The notes beneath the pieces are model-generated. The model was given only the letters and a program-made list of their open reading frames with translations, made no database searches and was not told the DNA's origin. Made by a program: the position numbers and the translations under genes. Below, in pieces: positions 24,230-33,854 of a stretch of DNA of 64,000 nt. Numbering within the stretch: the stretch's first letter is position 1; every line of letters starts with the position of its first letter. Source of the stretch: Atkinsonella hypoxylon (Eukaryota > Ascomycota > Sordariomycetes > Hypocreales > Clavicipitaceae); contig JFHB01000051.1 in assembly GCA_000729835.1 (NCBI GenBank), positions 62,001 through 126,000 on the forward strand, in the 5' to 3' direction.

Positions 24230-25056
24230 CTATACACATCGTCCACCATCGACTTCAAGGTTCACACCAGTGATGAACCCAGCTTCGTCACTGGCCAAAT
24301 AGCAACAAGCATTTGCAACGTCAGCAGGCGTAGATGCCCTTTCCAGAGGGACTGCAGATACAAAAGCTGCCCTATTCTCCGGTGTATCGGGTTTGCCCAG
24401 AAATAAGTGCGTCCTGCGCTTCACGGTCAGCCTTGGCTTATGAGAGAAGGGAGCCTGACGAAGGGTAAGAGCTGTACTCACATTCCCGTGCTGCCAATTA
24501 CAGGCGATACAGCGTTGAACCGGATTTGACTTGGTCCATATTCCGCGGCCAGTGACTTTGTCGCTGTGATGACAGCTCCTTTAGATGCGTTGTACCACGT
24601 CAGACAAGGACGAGGTCGTATGCCACCCGTGGAGGCTACTTGTATGAAGCATCCGGGGCGCTTCTCTTTTAGGAAGTACTGTTGCAGCAAAACACTGGTT
24701 GATAGGTAAAAGGGTTTCACATTTCCGTTGAATACCAGGTCGAATTCTGATTCCGTGACATTCTCGGTCGGCTTGATGGAATATGTCCACCCAGCGTTGT
24801 TGACGACAATGTCTAGTTGTCGGAATGCTTTCAGCGTCTCTGCTAGCATGTTCTCCCAGTCGCTTGCTTTGGTGACATCACCTCTGATGAAAATGCCTCC
24901 AACTTCTGCAGCTGCGGACCTCCCGGCTTCTTCTGATAGATCTACGACAACGACCTTGGCCCCTTCCTGGGAGAACTTTTCCGCGATGCCTTTGCCAAAC
25001 CCGGATGCTGCACCGGTGACAATTGCTACCTTGCCGTTGAGACGTCCGCTTGACAT
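24230..25056 (-). CDS. Short-chain dehydrogenase/reductase (FabG-like)
   Basis: Predicted 252-residue classical SDR; exons in gene order 25056-24482 and 24413-24230. Cofactor motif TGAASGFG (residues 14-21) is followed by an acidic residue at the end of strand 2 (VVVVDL), which favours NAD(H). The NNAG motif is at 86-89 and the catalytic Ser142, Tyr155, Lys159 lie in ASTGG and YNASK. The C-terminus ends GGRCV after GFITGVNLEVDGG, as is usual. The intron (GTGAGT donor, GCGCAG acceptor) splits the Met codon of STGMTHLF. The substrate is unknown; fungal relatives are annotated as 3-oxoacyl-ACP reductases or sugar/alcohol dehydrogenases. An in-frame ATG at 25146 would add 30 residues, but the start at MSSGRL matches family length. 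Confidence 0.92.
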
Positions 25057-27417
25057 GGCTGTGGCTGAGAATGTAAGGAACTTGGAGGAAAGCCGGGTGA
25101 GTAGATGGAAGCTGGGCGAGTAGATGGAAAACTTTGGGGGAGTCAATGGGGAGTTTGTATGAATGATGGACGCCTTGTCACCGAGAGCGAAGATGTTCCA
25201 CGTTATCGACTTGTCCAGAAATGGAGACCAACCGCATCCTTTTTCAGCGACCTGCGCAATTGTCCTTCGAGTTGATTGGTGAGAGTTATACTAGTACAGC
25301 ATAGATGAAACATCTTCGGTGAACAGAGTGTCGAACGAGCTTAAGGCATCCTCATTGGCCAACAGATCTTGACGAGAATCTACGAATGGCGGGTTTCGGT
25401 ATAGGCATTCATGTCCGCTGGTTGAGGAGCCGGCAGCAATCGAAGGGGCAGTTCAGCGCGAGTCGAGCATACTACACGTATGTTGAAAGTGGTTTCTTTT
25501 TTCTTCCAATAATGATCGTATGTTGGCATTGACGGGATGTCAGTCGAGGACCGTAAGGCTGCACTTTCGTACCGACCCACTTTTTTCGCTGGCTTGACTA
25601 GGTAGGTACCTACTGATAAGTTGCGATGTAGCTCTTTGTAAATCCAAAATTTGCCAGGACTTATATTATAGGCTAAATTAGTATGGGGGGAGATGTACCT
25701 AATTGAGCCACTATCCCTATCCTCGAGGAAAACAGAATAGGTGGCTACCCTAGATGGTGAAGTTTGTGTGTTTGGATTACGGACCATCGACGGAAGAAAC
25801 TGTGATCATGGTAAAATGATTTTATGATCTGTTCATGTGCGAGCACATGGGACGTCTGGTATCTTTATAGATGAAAATATTATTGTGTAAATTATTGCAT
25901 TGCGCTCTTTTGCTGGACGTAAGGTTCCGTGCACTGATGACGGACGGAGGCACCATTGCCTTCTGAATAAAAAGGAGTACATATGTAAAGGCGCAGTAAC
26001 GAATCTCTTATGCACAGTAACTACTACCAAGGCCTAAAGCGGTAGCGCGCCTTCCCAGACTATATCGTATTTAACGATGCTTCACAAAATTTCCCCTCCA
26101 TGGCTAGCCCTAAGCATACACTGGCCCTGACGGTACCATCAAGACCCCAAAGGTCTCGTGCGTATTCCGTACTATAGGCGGCAGAGACTGCAACTTTTGA
26201 TTGGGTGAGAAAAATCACAGAGCTACCTGCATAGTAAAGTAACTTAACGCGTTGTATATCACACAAAAGCACTAGCCATATGTGGTTACAACCAGACACC
26301 TATTGTAATTCTTAGCGCAATAACGATCAACTTCAGCGTTGTAAATAGTGATAAATCATTCAACTATTAACTAGCTACCTAGTTACATTTTACGATACAG
26401 GTTGTATAGAGTAAAATTATTCTCCCATCACTTTGAGTACCCAAAACTTATTTTATGGATAGCCTCCTAACGGCACACAGTCCAGGCCTTCAGTATTGCT
26501 GCATCAACAAAAGTGCGGCGCATTTGGTCAAAATCTATCTCCTCGAGGCCGAAGTGGCTCCAAACCGGTAACAACACTGACTCGGGAGAAACCAACCATC
26601 GCGAGCTCTCAGACCTCTCAATGATGATGAGTCAATCTCGTGGGCATCTGGCTCCCTAGACCCAAAATAAAATCCCTGGCAAAGGAACTATGTAAGATAA
26701 CCCCATAAAAGGTAGAGCAGATAGATTATTAACCTTGCGCATTGCTTCGCCCCTTTATACGGAGTCAAGTTAATTTCTTCGGTGCCAATAATGCTACGCT
26801 TCCGTACCCACGTCTCCTCAGTCCTTACGGGGAATAGCTCAATTTAGGTACCTAGGTACTTTCACCGCAGCGGTTTCAGGTGGAGACACAGGGGTGGACG
26901 GACTAGTAGTAGATACCTACCTGGTAGCTGTTGATTTTTCCATCTAATATTCTCAAGCACTGCCCAACTTAGTTGGGCTAATGATGCCTGCCTGCCTGGT
27001 TGGGCAAGTCGACTTGTCTCAGACACCCCGCGCTTCAGGGCACGAGCGGGGCATGTCCGAAAAAGGAAAATTATGGGTCGCGATAGGCGAGAAGGGAGGC
27101 AACCAGGTAACGCAGGGCAAAATTCATTTTTCCATAGGCACGGTGTGAATATGCATCGACTTGACGTGGTGGACACTACTGACAAATGCCTGATTCTACA
27201 GTGTGAATAGTCATCAAATCGCACTTTTTTTTTACTACAAGTTGAGGTGCACGCTTTCTTCTCAGAAGCCTTGTAAGCCAAACAATTTGACACAAAAGAA
27301 AAAAAACCAAAAACGAATAAAGGTCCGCCCTGCAGGGCAGGCAAACACCGACACTCAAACCCCTGTCTAGTTAATACGATCTGATTACTCCGAGAACCAT
27401 AAGCCGTGGGTTATAAC
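25057..27417. other. 2.4 kb intergenic region
   Basis: No full gene is seen. AGGTACCT clusters occur at about 25601-25614, 26847-26860 and 26917-26928. A 55-codon open stretch on the minus strand at 26461-26626 looks protein-like but lacks an ATG (reported separately). Confidence 0.5.
26461..26626 (-). pseudogene. Possible orphan exon or gene remnant
   Basis: An open frame bounded by stops, with no ATG near its beginning, reads as a plausible protein C-terminus: SRWLVSPESVLLPVW, then SHFGLEEIDFDQMRR, then TFVDAAILKAWTVCR, stop. I do not recognise the family. No matching upstream exon was found. Confidence 0.2.
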
Positions 27418-28122
27418 ATGCACTTCCGGCCGATAGAGAACTCATCTAACGAAGCCTACCTCGCGCACGCGGGCGGCGGCAACGGCGGCGATAGAGGGCT
27501 GCAAGTGGGACACCAAACGAACCTTGATCAGCTCGACGATGTCTTTGGGTCAGCGCCGGCTTCGCCAGTCGAGCAAGAGGGGCAGAATGGTTCTCATCCG
27601 TCAGACATTTCCCGGTTGGAAGCTGTGTATACCACGGCGGGATACCGTGAGGGAATTACTGCGGCAAAGGAGTCGACCATTCAAGCTGGGTTCGACGAGG
27701 GGTTTAGCCTGGGGGCATCCATTGGGTCCCAAGCAGGGCAGCTACTTGGGTTCGTGGAAGGCATTGCCAACGCCCTGAAAGGGTACTCGGCAGAAGACGC
27801 CGAGGCGTCATTGAAGCTGCTACGCGAAGCAAAGGAAGAGCTGAGCATCGACGCAATTTTCAGTGCGGATTATTGGGAGTCTGATGGCAATTGGAGCTAT
27901 GACGTGCCTGCGAAAGAAGGGGAGCAAACTCTTTTCTCTCACGTTGCGAGTGCGCATCCCTTGATTCAGAAATGGAAAAGAATCGTTGATGAGCAGGTTG
28001 CTACATGGCGTATTCAACGCCTGTTGCCGGATCATGAGACTTCGCCTCGTGTGAACTCTGCGGCTGTAGAGCCGCGGATTTCTCCGGCTCTCGTAGGAGC
28101 TAAACGACCACTCGATTGGTGA
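27418..28122 (+). CDS. YAE1: YAE1-like Fe-S cluster assembly adaptor
   Basis: Predicted 234-residue cytosolic protein from one exon. Residues about 75-115 carry the deca-GX3 signature (GYREG, GFDEG, GASIG, GFVEG spaced by small residues) that defines the Yae1/Lto1 family. Yae1 with Lto1 recruits the cytosolic iron-sulfur machinery to the ABC protein Rli1, needed for ribosome recycling. The frame opens upstream with GTG, so the ATG at 27418 is taken as start. The C-terminus ends KRPLDW; a C-terminal Trp is the kind of short signal used by cytosolic Fe-S targeting clients. I infer that role from the residue, not from direct evidence. Confidence 0.88.
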   Translation: MHFRPIENSSNEAYLAHAGGGNGGDRGLQVGHQTNLDQLDDVFGSAPASPVEQEGQNGSHPSDISRLEAVYTTAGYREGITAAKESTIQAGFDEGFSLGASIGSQAGQLLGFVEGIANALKGYSAEDAEASLKLLREAKEELSIDAIFSADYWESDGNWSYDVPAKEGEQTLFSHVASAHPLIQKWKRIVDEQVATWRIQRLLPDHETSPRVNSAAVEPRISPALVGAKRPLDW

Positions 28123-29819
28123 GGGTGTTTCGGTAGACGGCGAAGAATCGACCATATAGTAATAGCTTGACACTTCAACTTTAAGCTGAGGGCAATTGTG
28201 GCGAGGCTTGGGCCAGTGTGTACGGAGTCCCATCCATGGTTACTTTACTGCAGTGGGTCTCGAGTAATTCCGGAAAAAAGCTCATTTCTACATCAAAATT
28301 CGCATCTTTTTTTTTAACCTAGAGTTATGTCTCACTAGAGAAATTACTAATGCGCACTCTTAGCTTGAGCTACTCTCTTCCCTTGAAGTGGAACAACAAC
28401 TGGCTGTTCCCACCCTCCCTTGACTTTGACTTGCGTATTCTGGCACACGGTACCGACCCCGGTCACCAAAAAGGAGATCACGACGCCTACTGAGTCTCAA
28501 CTTACCAATCGAATGGTTTGTCTCTGAAGCGCTTTGCATGGCAGCCGTTACGAAACGATCGCAGACGATCAATCGCAGCCACATGCTAGGTGAGGTTGCA
28601 GCGATATGCAAGAGCACGTTCCAGCTTCGACATGGGGACTCCTGATATCAGCTCTAGTGATAGCCCTGCTGTACTTCCACTTCCAGTCTCGTCATACCCT
28701 ACCTTGGGCAACGTTGCCCTGCAGTCCTCCTGATCTCAGTCGGAAATTGGCTCTCCATCTTGTCTCCACGCACACTGCAACCGATTCTTGCCCAAAGTGG
28801 AAAGAGGGACACATCGGGTGCTAAAGTCCTATACATCCACGCAAGCTGCATCCCTTCACGAAGGCGAGAAACTGATTCGCAAAGTTCTGGGAAACAAAGT
28901 TCACCAACAACATGTCATACATCAAAAATCAGATCGATCACAAGTGACTTGGAGATGATGGCCACCAAAGACCTATCATCAGAGACCCAGCGCCGATCAC
29001 TCAACTTGCCAAAATCCTGCCTGCTAGCAACAAGAACCACCTCTGATGCAGCTAGCTAGTTCAACCAAGCTAAGCTTGGTTTCTGGCCAATGATAGTGCC
29101 GTACTGCCGGGTTAGCCAAAGGGTCCTGGTAAGGAGCATGGTGCTCCTGGTCATCACCCCATGTAAACTGGGACTTACACTAGCGCAGGTACCCCCTCGA
29201 CGACTGATAGCAACTCAACCATTTTACAAATTGATTTGCTAGAACGGCGATAATCCGCTTATTCCGGCACCTCTAGCCCACACGGCCCTTGACATGGCTG
29301 CATTGGAGCTAGACAACGTTCCTGGACAAACCTCGCTACCATTTGATTCTTTTTTTATCCCCCCCCCTGCTGCGGTTTCCTTGTGTCGTAACCAAACTCC
29401 CTCGCAGGCACAGGCATCTAATCTTAATAGCCGTCGTTACGATCTAAACTGGTGGATTGAACAGACAGGGGCTAACAAGGTCGGACGACACAACTGCCTA
29501 GGGCAGCACATTGTCTTGTTTCTGCTCTTCATTTCCCCATGAATCACGCAGTAGCGAGGCTTAGCAGAGGGAGGGCAGGGCGGCCCAAGCGATGGATGAG
29601 TTAAGCATGTTGTTCCCGGGAAACAAGCCTCCCCGTTGCTGGTATATTTAAGATCCTTAACCTTCCCCGGTAGCCGATAGACTTGTCTTTTCCATCCTCA
29701 TCATTACGAAAGCGTAACTTGGAAACTTTCCAACTACACTCATTCAGTTCCTTCTATTCCTAGGCTCTTCAACTCGCCGTTCACTCTTTTCTTGAAACTT
29801 TTTACACTCACTTTCAAAA
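28123..29819. other. Intergenic region before GPI protein gene
   Basis: No supported gene. A hydrophobic short frame begins at 28606 but stays open for only 72 codons and matches nothing I know. The last 200 bases are a promoter, with a TATA-like TATATTTAAG at 29643-29652 and a C/T-rich, AAA-ending leader before the ATG at 29820. Confidence 0.5.
29643..29652 (+). promoter_or_regulatory. TATA-like box of GPI protein gene
   Basis: TATATTTAAG lies about 170 bases upstream of the start codon, followed by a pyrimidine-rich leader. This is consistent with a strongly regulated promoter for a secreted wall protein. Confidence 0.4.
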
Positions 29820-30752
29820 ATGAAGTCTGCTGTTTTCGCCGCTGCGGCCATCGTGGCCGTTACCTCGGCCCACGAGGCTCGCTCTCCTCTCGACCTCGAC
29901 GTCGGTGTTCCTGGACTCCTCAGTGTTAAGGCATGCCTAGGCCTTGATGTCAAGCTTCCTCTGGGCATCTCCATCGGCACCGAGTGCCCCTCTGGTCCGC
30001 CTCCTGAGAATGCCACCAACGTCTGGCATCCTCCTCACCACGTCATCATGGACGACTGTGACGCCATCGAAAACACAGCATGGCATTACGTCCAGCCTTG
30101 CGGCTGCCAGGCTCCTGCTCCTCACACCTGGGGAACTACGACCGTCACTGAGACCCATGTCGAAACTATCATCAGCTGTGATCCTACCGTCACCGACTGC
30201 CCAGCTCGCAGCCACGATCCCACCACCGTGGTCGTCCCTGCCACCACGTATATCTGCCCGTTGCCCGTCACTAGCACCACTCTGGCTACCGTTACGGCCA
30301 CCAACACTCTGTCCGACTCTCAGCCTGCCAGTATTCAGGCCAGCAGCACTATGCCTAGCAACACTCAGAACAGCGAGTCTCAGCCTAGCAACACTCAGCA
30401 CAGCGAGTCTCAGCCTAGCAACACTCAGCACAGCGAGTCTCAGCCTAGCAACACCCAGCCAGGTGCTTCTACTGAGACCGTTCCCTGCGATGAGAGCACC
30501 AGCCATGCTGTCGTTGGCTCTACTCCTGCCACCACCCCTGAAGTGGCTGCATCTACTGCATCTACTGCATCTACTGCATCTACTCCCTACCCTGAGATCA
30601 CCAGCCATGCTGTTGTTGTCCCACCTTTGAGCACTGGCTATGTTACCACTCACAACGCGACCCAACCTCCTGTCACGGCTGGTGCTTCTCAGTCCAGCTA
30701 CAAGGCCAGTGCTGTCTTGGCCATGGGTCTTGCTGCTGCGCTCTTTATCTAA
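29820..30752 (+). CDS. Secreted GPI-anchored Ser/Thr-rich repeat protein
   Basis: Predicted 310-residue cell-wall or surface protein from one exon. It has a signal peptide at 1-17 (MKSAVFAAAAIVAVTSA) and a Cys-containing N-terminal region with WHYVQPCGCQAPAPHTWG. A TTTVTETHVETIISC block followed by DCP resembles motifs common in fungal GPI proteins. The middle is a Ser/Thr/Gln-rich stalk with SNTQHSESQP repeats (about residues 178-215) and AST repeats (about 242-256). The C-terminal tail (SSYKASAVLAMGLAAALFI) is a typical GPI-attachment signal. Two ESTSHAVV/EITSHAVV boxes repeat. The role is probably wall structure or adhesion; the repeats suggest length variation between strains. Confidence 0.88.
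   Translation: MKSAVFAAAAIVAVTSAHEARSPLDLDVGVPGLLSVKACLGLDVKLPLGISIGTECPSGPPPENATNVWHPPHHVIMDDCDAIENTAWHYVQPCGCQAPAPHTWGTTTVTETHVETIISCDPTVTDCPARSHDPTTVVVPATTYICPLPVTSTTLATVTATNTLSDSQPASIQASSTMPSNTQNSESQPSNTQHSESQPSNTQHSESQPSNTQPGASTETVPCDESTSHAVVGSTPATTPEVAASTASTASTASTPYPEITSHAVVVPPLSTGYVTTHNATQPPVTAGASQSSYKASAVLAMGLAAALFI
30340..30460 (+). repeat. 30-bp in-frame tandem repeat
   Basis: About three and a half copies of a 30-bp unit encode SNTQHSESQP with near-identical codons. Being a multiple of three, copy changes keep the frame. A 9-bp GCATCTACT repeat (Ala-Ser-Thr) follows at about 30548-30582. Confidence 0.9.
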
Positions 30753-31289
30753 GCTTCAGAGCTGGGTATATAGGACTCTGTGTGACAAATATTGATTTTA
30801 CCTTTTCAAATAATATGCTGAAGTACATTTGAGTACCATCATCATGACGACTTTATGGGATCGGCGTGGATACATAGGAATCTTTTCCCACTGTGATTTA
30901 ATTTGCAAAACTATATTTAGAGGAAGTTTTCTATGGGTGTGCTTGACACTTAGGACGTCATCAATAGGATAACAATATCTTTGGCTGGCAAGGGAATGGG
31001 TTGGGTGTTATGTGTAGCATGACAATCTTAATTCTCGCTACTAACTAATCTGCAATTGACTCTTTGTGTCTTGGTATGATATCCTTCCGTTGTGGTGCTG
31101 TGAGTTTGGGTTTTTATTGGTTTTTATTTTTTTTTTTTGTTCGTTCACAATGCGAAGGATATCGTGATTGAACAAACTTGTAGTTTGATTTTCCTTATGT
31201 ATGAGGTCAGAAGTGCTACGATATGTCAGCTTTATTTCAGACGAATATGCTAATTACGTGCAATTTATTTGTATGTACATGTGAAAAGG

Positions 31290-31812
31290 ACATGCCTGGG
31301 TTTTCGCGCATTTTGCGGACAGTAGTGGTTAAGTTTGACCTGCTTGTGTAACTATGACCTTATATACAAATATACATGGGAGTATATATGTTTATGTAGA
31401 TATATCAAAGCCGGTGCAATGATATAGTCAGAATGCTTAAAGTCCATGTTAGAGAAACGCCAGAATTTTCGCGCATTGTACGTACAGAGTGGGTAGGTTT
31501 TTTGGCCTGCTTGCGTACTATACATGACCTTGACCTTGTATACGACGATACACACAAGTATACATATCATCTAGATATATCACCGCCGATGCAATGATAT
31601 GGCCAAAATACTTAAAGTCCATATTACAGAGTCGACCACTTACTGTACGTACAATGCGGGAAATTCATTGTGCGTACAGTAAGTGGTCAAGTGTTTAGCC
31701 TGCTCATGTCCCATGCTTCATAAGCTTCTATACAATAGAGTATACATGTTCATCTAGATATATGTCAAAGCCAGTACAATAATATGGCCAAGATACTCAA
31801 AGTCCCCATCAT
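31290..31812. repeat. Three diverged tandem copies of a ~170-bp unit
   Basis: Shared landmarks recur in order: CCTGCTTGYGT at about 31338, 31505 and (variant) 31699; ATATATCA followed by GCCGRTGCAATGATA at about 31400, 31575 and 31758; and CTTAAAGTCCATRTTA after each. The third copy is offset by insertion of the 31634-31688 hairpin. Confidence 0.8.
31634..31688. repeat. 23-bp inverted repeat (hairpin)
   Basis: Arms 31634-31656 and 31666-31688 match at 22 of 23 positions around a 9-base loop; the arm begins GACCACTTACTGTACG. It separates the second and third copies of the local tandem repeat. Confidence 0.85.
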
Positions 31813-31832
31813 AGATTCGCCGGGGTATTTCA

Positions 31833-32780
31833 TTAACCATCTTCTTGTCGTAAGCTCGTCTCCATATACGCCTCCAATTTCGTGGCCACATCCTCAATAC
31901 TATCGTCCTTTGTGAAAATGTCTCCTGATGCCTCCCAATCGCGACCATGTCCTCCAAATACCACGAATTTGATCACCTTGCCGTCGTCATCCATGACCAG
32001 CCTGCCCGTCCTATCATCAGCCCACGCAAGATTAATCTGCTTCGCCTCGATGTCTGCAATGGCAATCTCCACCAAGGCATTGGACAGTTGGCCCTGCCCA
32101 CTCCTCTCGTGAAGCCCTAAACGTCTTCTCAAGTCGGCCGAAACACCAAGCCTGTTGTGATACCGCACGATTTCTCGCCGCAGCGTCCTTACAAACCTGT
32201 CTAAGTTCTGCCCGGTCGTGGCGTCGTCTTGACCGCGTCCTCTGGATGATGGGCCGGGCAAATGCCGTGCTGCCAGTCCGGCCAACGGCACGGCCGGGGG
32301 GACGGTGTGCCGATGGACGCGAAGATGTTTTGAGCCAGGATAGGGACGGTTCAGCATGACGTAGTAGGGACGGAGGAACTGTCCGCGCGACATGACTTCG
32401 AAACGGAGACCGAGGACATGTCCGCCGTCCACGGCGTTAGGGTCCGGATCGTGGACTTTGAAGGATGTGATTGGCGCTGAAATGCGGTATATGCATTGCT
32501 GCATGTAGGCCTGTTGTTGTGTTGAGCGGGTGCTGAGGCTGGAGGCTGGATGGGACGTCGACGACGCAGATTGCATGAGACGGGAGGTGGATGCTGAGGA
32601 GAGGATGGTCGAGCACTGGATCTGGAGCTGCTTGCGCAGAGATGTTGCTGAGCTGGTGTGAGTGAGCTTCGACATGGTGAGTGAGAATGACAGTTGGGCA
32701 TCACCTTGTTTTCGTAGAGCTGCTATCTCCTTATCGAGTTGAGATGCCTCATCTGTAGCGCCTTGGTCGGCCATCATGGC
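31833..32780 (-). CDS. CENP-O/Mcm21-like kinetochore protein
   Basis: Predicted 315-residue inner-kinetochore protein from one exon. The N-terminus (EASQLDKEIAALRKQGD) is a short coiled coil. The middle holds the Cenp-O family core: FLRPYYVMLNRPYPGS, then LRVHRHTVPPAVPLAGLA, then a conserved LDRFVRTLRREIVRYHNRLG. In yeast the homologue Mcm21 pairs with Ctf19 in the COMA complex that links centromeric nucleosomes to the outer kinetochore. I start at the tandem Met-Met-Ala-Asp; the open frame reaches a further ATG 11 codons upstream (32813). A Ser/Thr-rich linker lies at about residues 50-90. The gene converges on the GPI protein gene. Confidence 0.85.
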   Translation of the reverse strand, partial: AMMADQGATDEASQLDKEIAALRKQGDAQLSFSLTMSKLTHTSSATSLRKQLQIQCSTILSSASTSRLMQSASSTSHPASSLSTRSTQQQAYMQQCIYRISAPITSFKVHDPDPNAVDGGHVLGLRFEVMSRGQFLRPYYVMLNRPYPGSKHLRVHRHTVPPAVPLAGLAARHLPGPSSRGRGQDDATTGQNLDRFVRTLRREIVRYHNRLGVSADLRRRLGLHERSGQGQLSNALVEIAIADIEAKQINLAWADDRTGRLVMDDDGKVIKFVVFGGHGRDWEASGDIFTKDDSIEDVATKLEAYMETSLRQEDG

Positions 32781-33854
32781 TTGTAAGATGTGTGGTGGCG
32801 ACGTCGTTATCACATAGATACTAGGTATTTATATGTATATCTGAGGCCAAGTCTTGTATTCCACGTGATGACAGTCGTGTGAGGCGAGGCATAGGACGCG
32901 TTCCCCATGCGGTTCTCGATAAGATAAGCTGTAGTTACGGAGTAGTCGAAACAATGATGTGGGGCTGAGCCCACAATAACAGCACAGCTCCAGGGGTATA
33001 AATAAATAAATGAATTAAATGAAAATGTAATACGGGGTCACACATTTGTAATAGGTTCGTTTGAACAGGAGCACAATAGCACATGATTGAATGTCTGCCG
33101 GGCGCGCAATTTTGTTCTTCCGCTTCCAAATACTGTAGGCACTGGACCGGCTGTGCCTGATGGGTGGGCTCTTGCCAGGTGGCCAAGTGCGTTCTTTCGT
33201 GAGCTGCCTGCGTGTCGACGTCGCCGCACCAGACACGGCGGACACATCGTCGGTGTTCTCTCTGCCTCAGTTTCAGCTCTGCTACACCTCGAATATCAGC
33301 CACCGACCCACGCCATCGGGGCCATTTGTGCGCTTCCGCTGAATGGGATTGATTCTCTTCAGGTCCTTCTTCCATTCTTTGCGTCTCCTTCTCTTCTATG
33401 AGCGCATTTCCCACATTCTCTTGATCCATGTGCTGTCCTTTCCATATTCCTCTTTTTTTTTTGCGCCACCATTCGCCGATTCCCATCAGACCTTTTTTGT
33501 AAGCACCTTCAAGGCCACAGTTTTTTTTTTTGCTGGCAGGAGATCAAAGACAATCAAGTCTTTGTCGTGCATTTACTTCTTCTCCATACGCTCTTTAGCT
33601 TTCAGGACCTCGGCCGACGGATCCGAAACTTCTTTCCCCCGTCGATTTCTTTAACTTCCGCGACTATTGTTGATTCTGTCTTATTTGCGCACATCGCACG
33701 CCACCGCGTTCACTCCCGACGCCGTCGTCTTTTTGTACCGACGTCGTAACCTAGACCGACAATACAATCAATATCCACGACCATTTTATAGAACGAAGAC
33801 AAAAGCACTTGGTTTCTTCAACACGGAGTTTCTATAGATAGACAAAGTCTGCCT
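32781..33854. other. Divergent promoter region CENP-O / acetyl-CoA transporter
   Basis: Shared upstream region of two divergent genes. The 500 bases before 33855 are C/T-rich with T tracts, fitting a long 5' leader of the + strand gene. The 183-codon minus frame inside it has no domain and is treated as noise. Confidence 0.5.

Larger units (their letters stand above)
30753..31832. other. Convergent intergenic region with diverged repeats
   Basis: A/T-rich 3' flank between the GPI protein gene and the CENP-O gene. The right half holds three diverged copies of a 165-195-bp unit and a short perfect-stem hairpin (separate entries). No coding sequence is seen. Confidence 0.6.

Noticed and set aside
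28606..28824. 72-codon + frame with an N-terminal hydrophobic segment resembling a membrane anchor
   Set aside because: No continuation by plausible splicing into a known family; too little to call a gene or pseudogene.
29937..30665. 242-codon minus frame opposite the GPI protein
   Set aside because: Repetitive mirror of the Ser/Thr repeats; the + strand has signal peptide and GPI tail.
32935..33486. 183-codon minus frame upstream of the acetyl-CoA transporter
   Set aside because: Lies across the promoter and leader of the + gene; no domain, odd composition.
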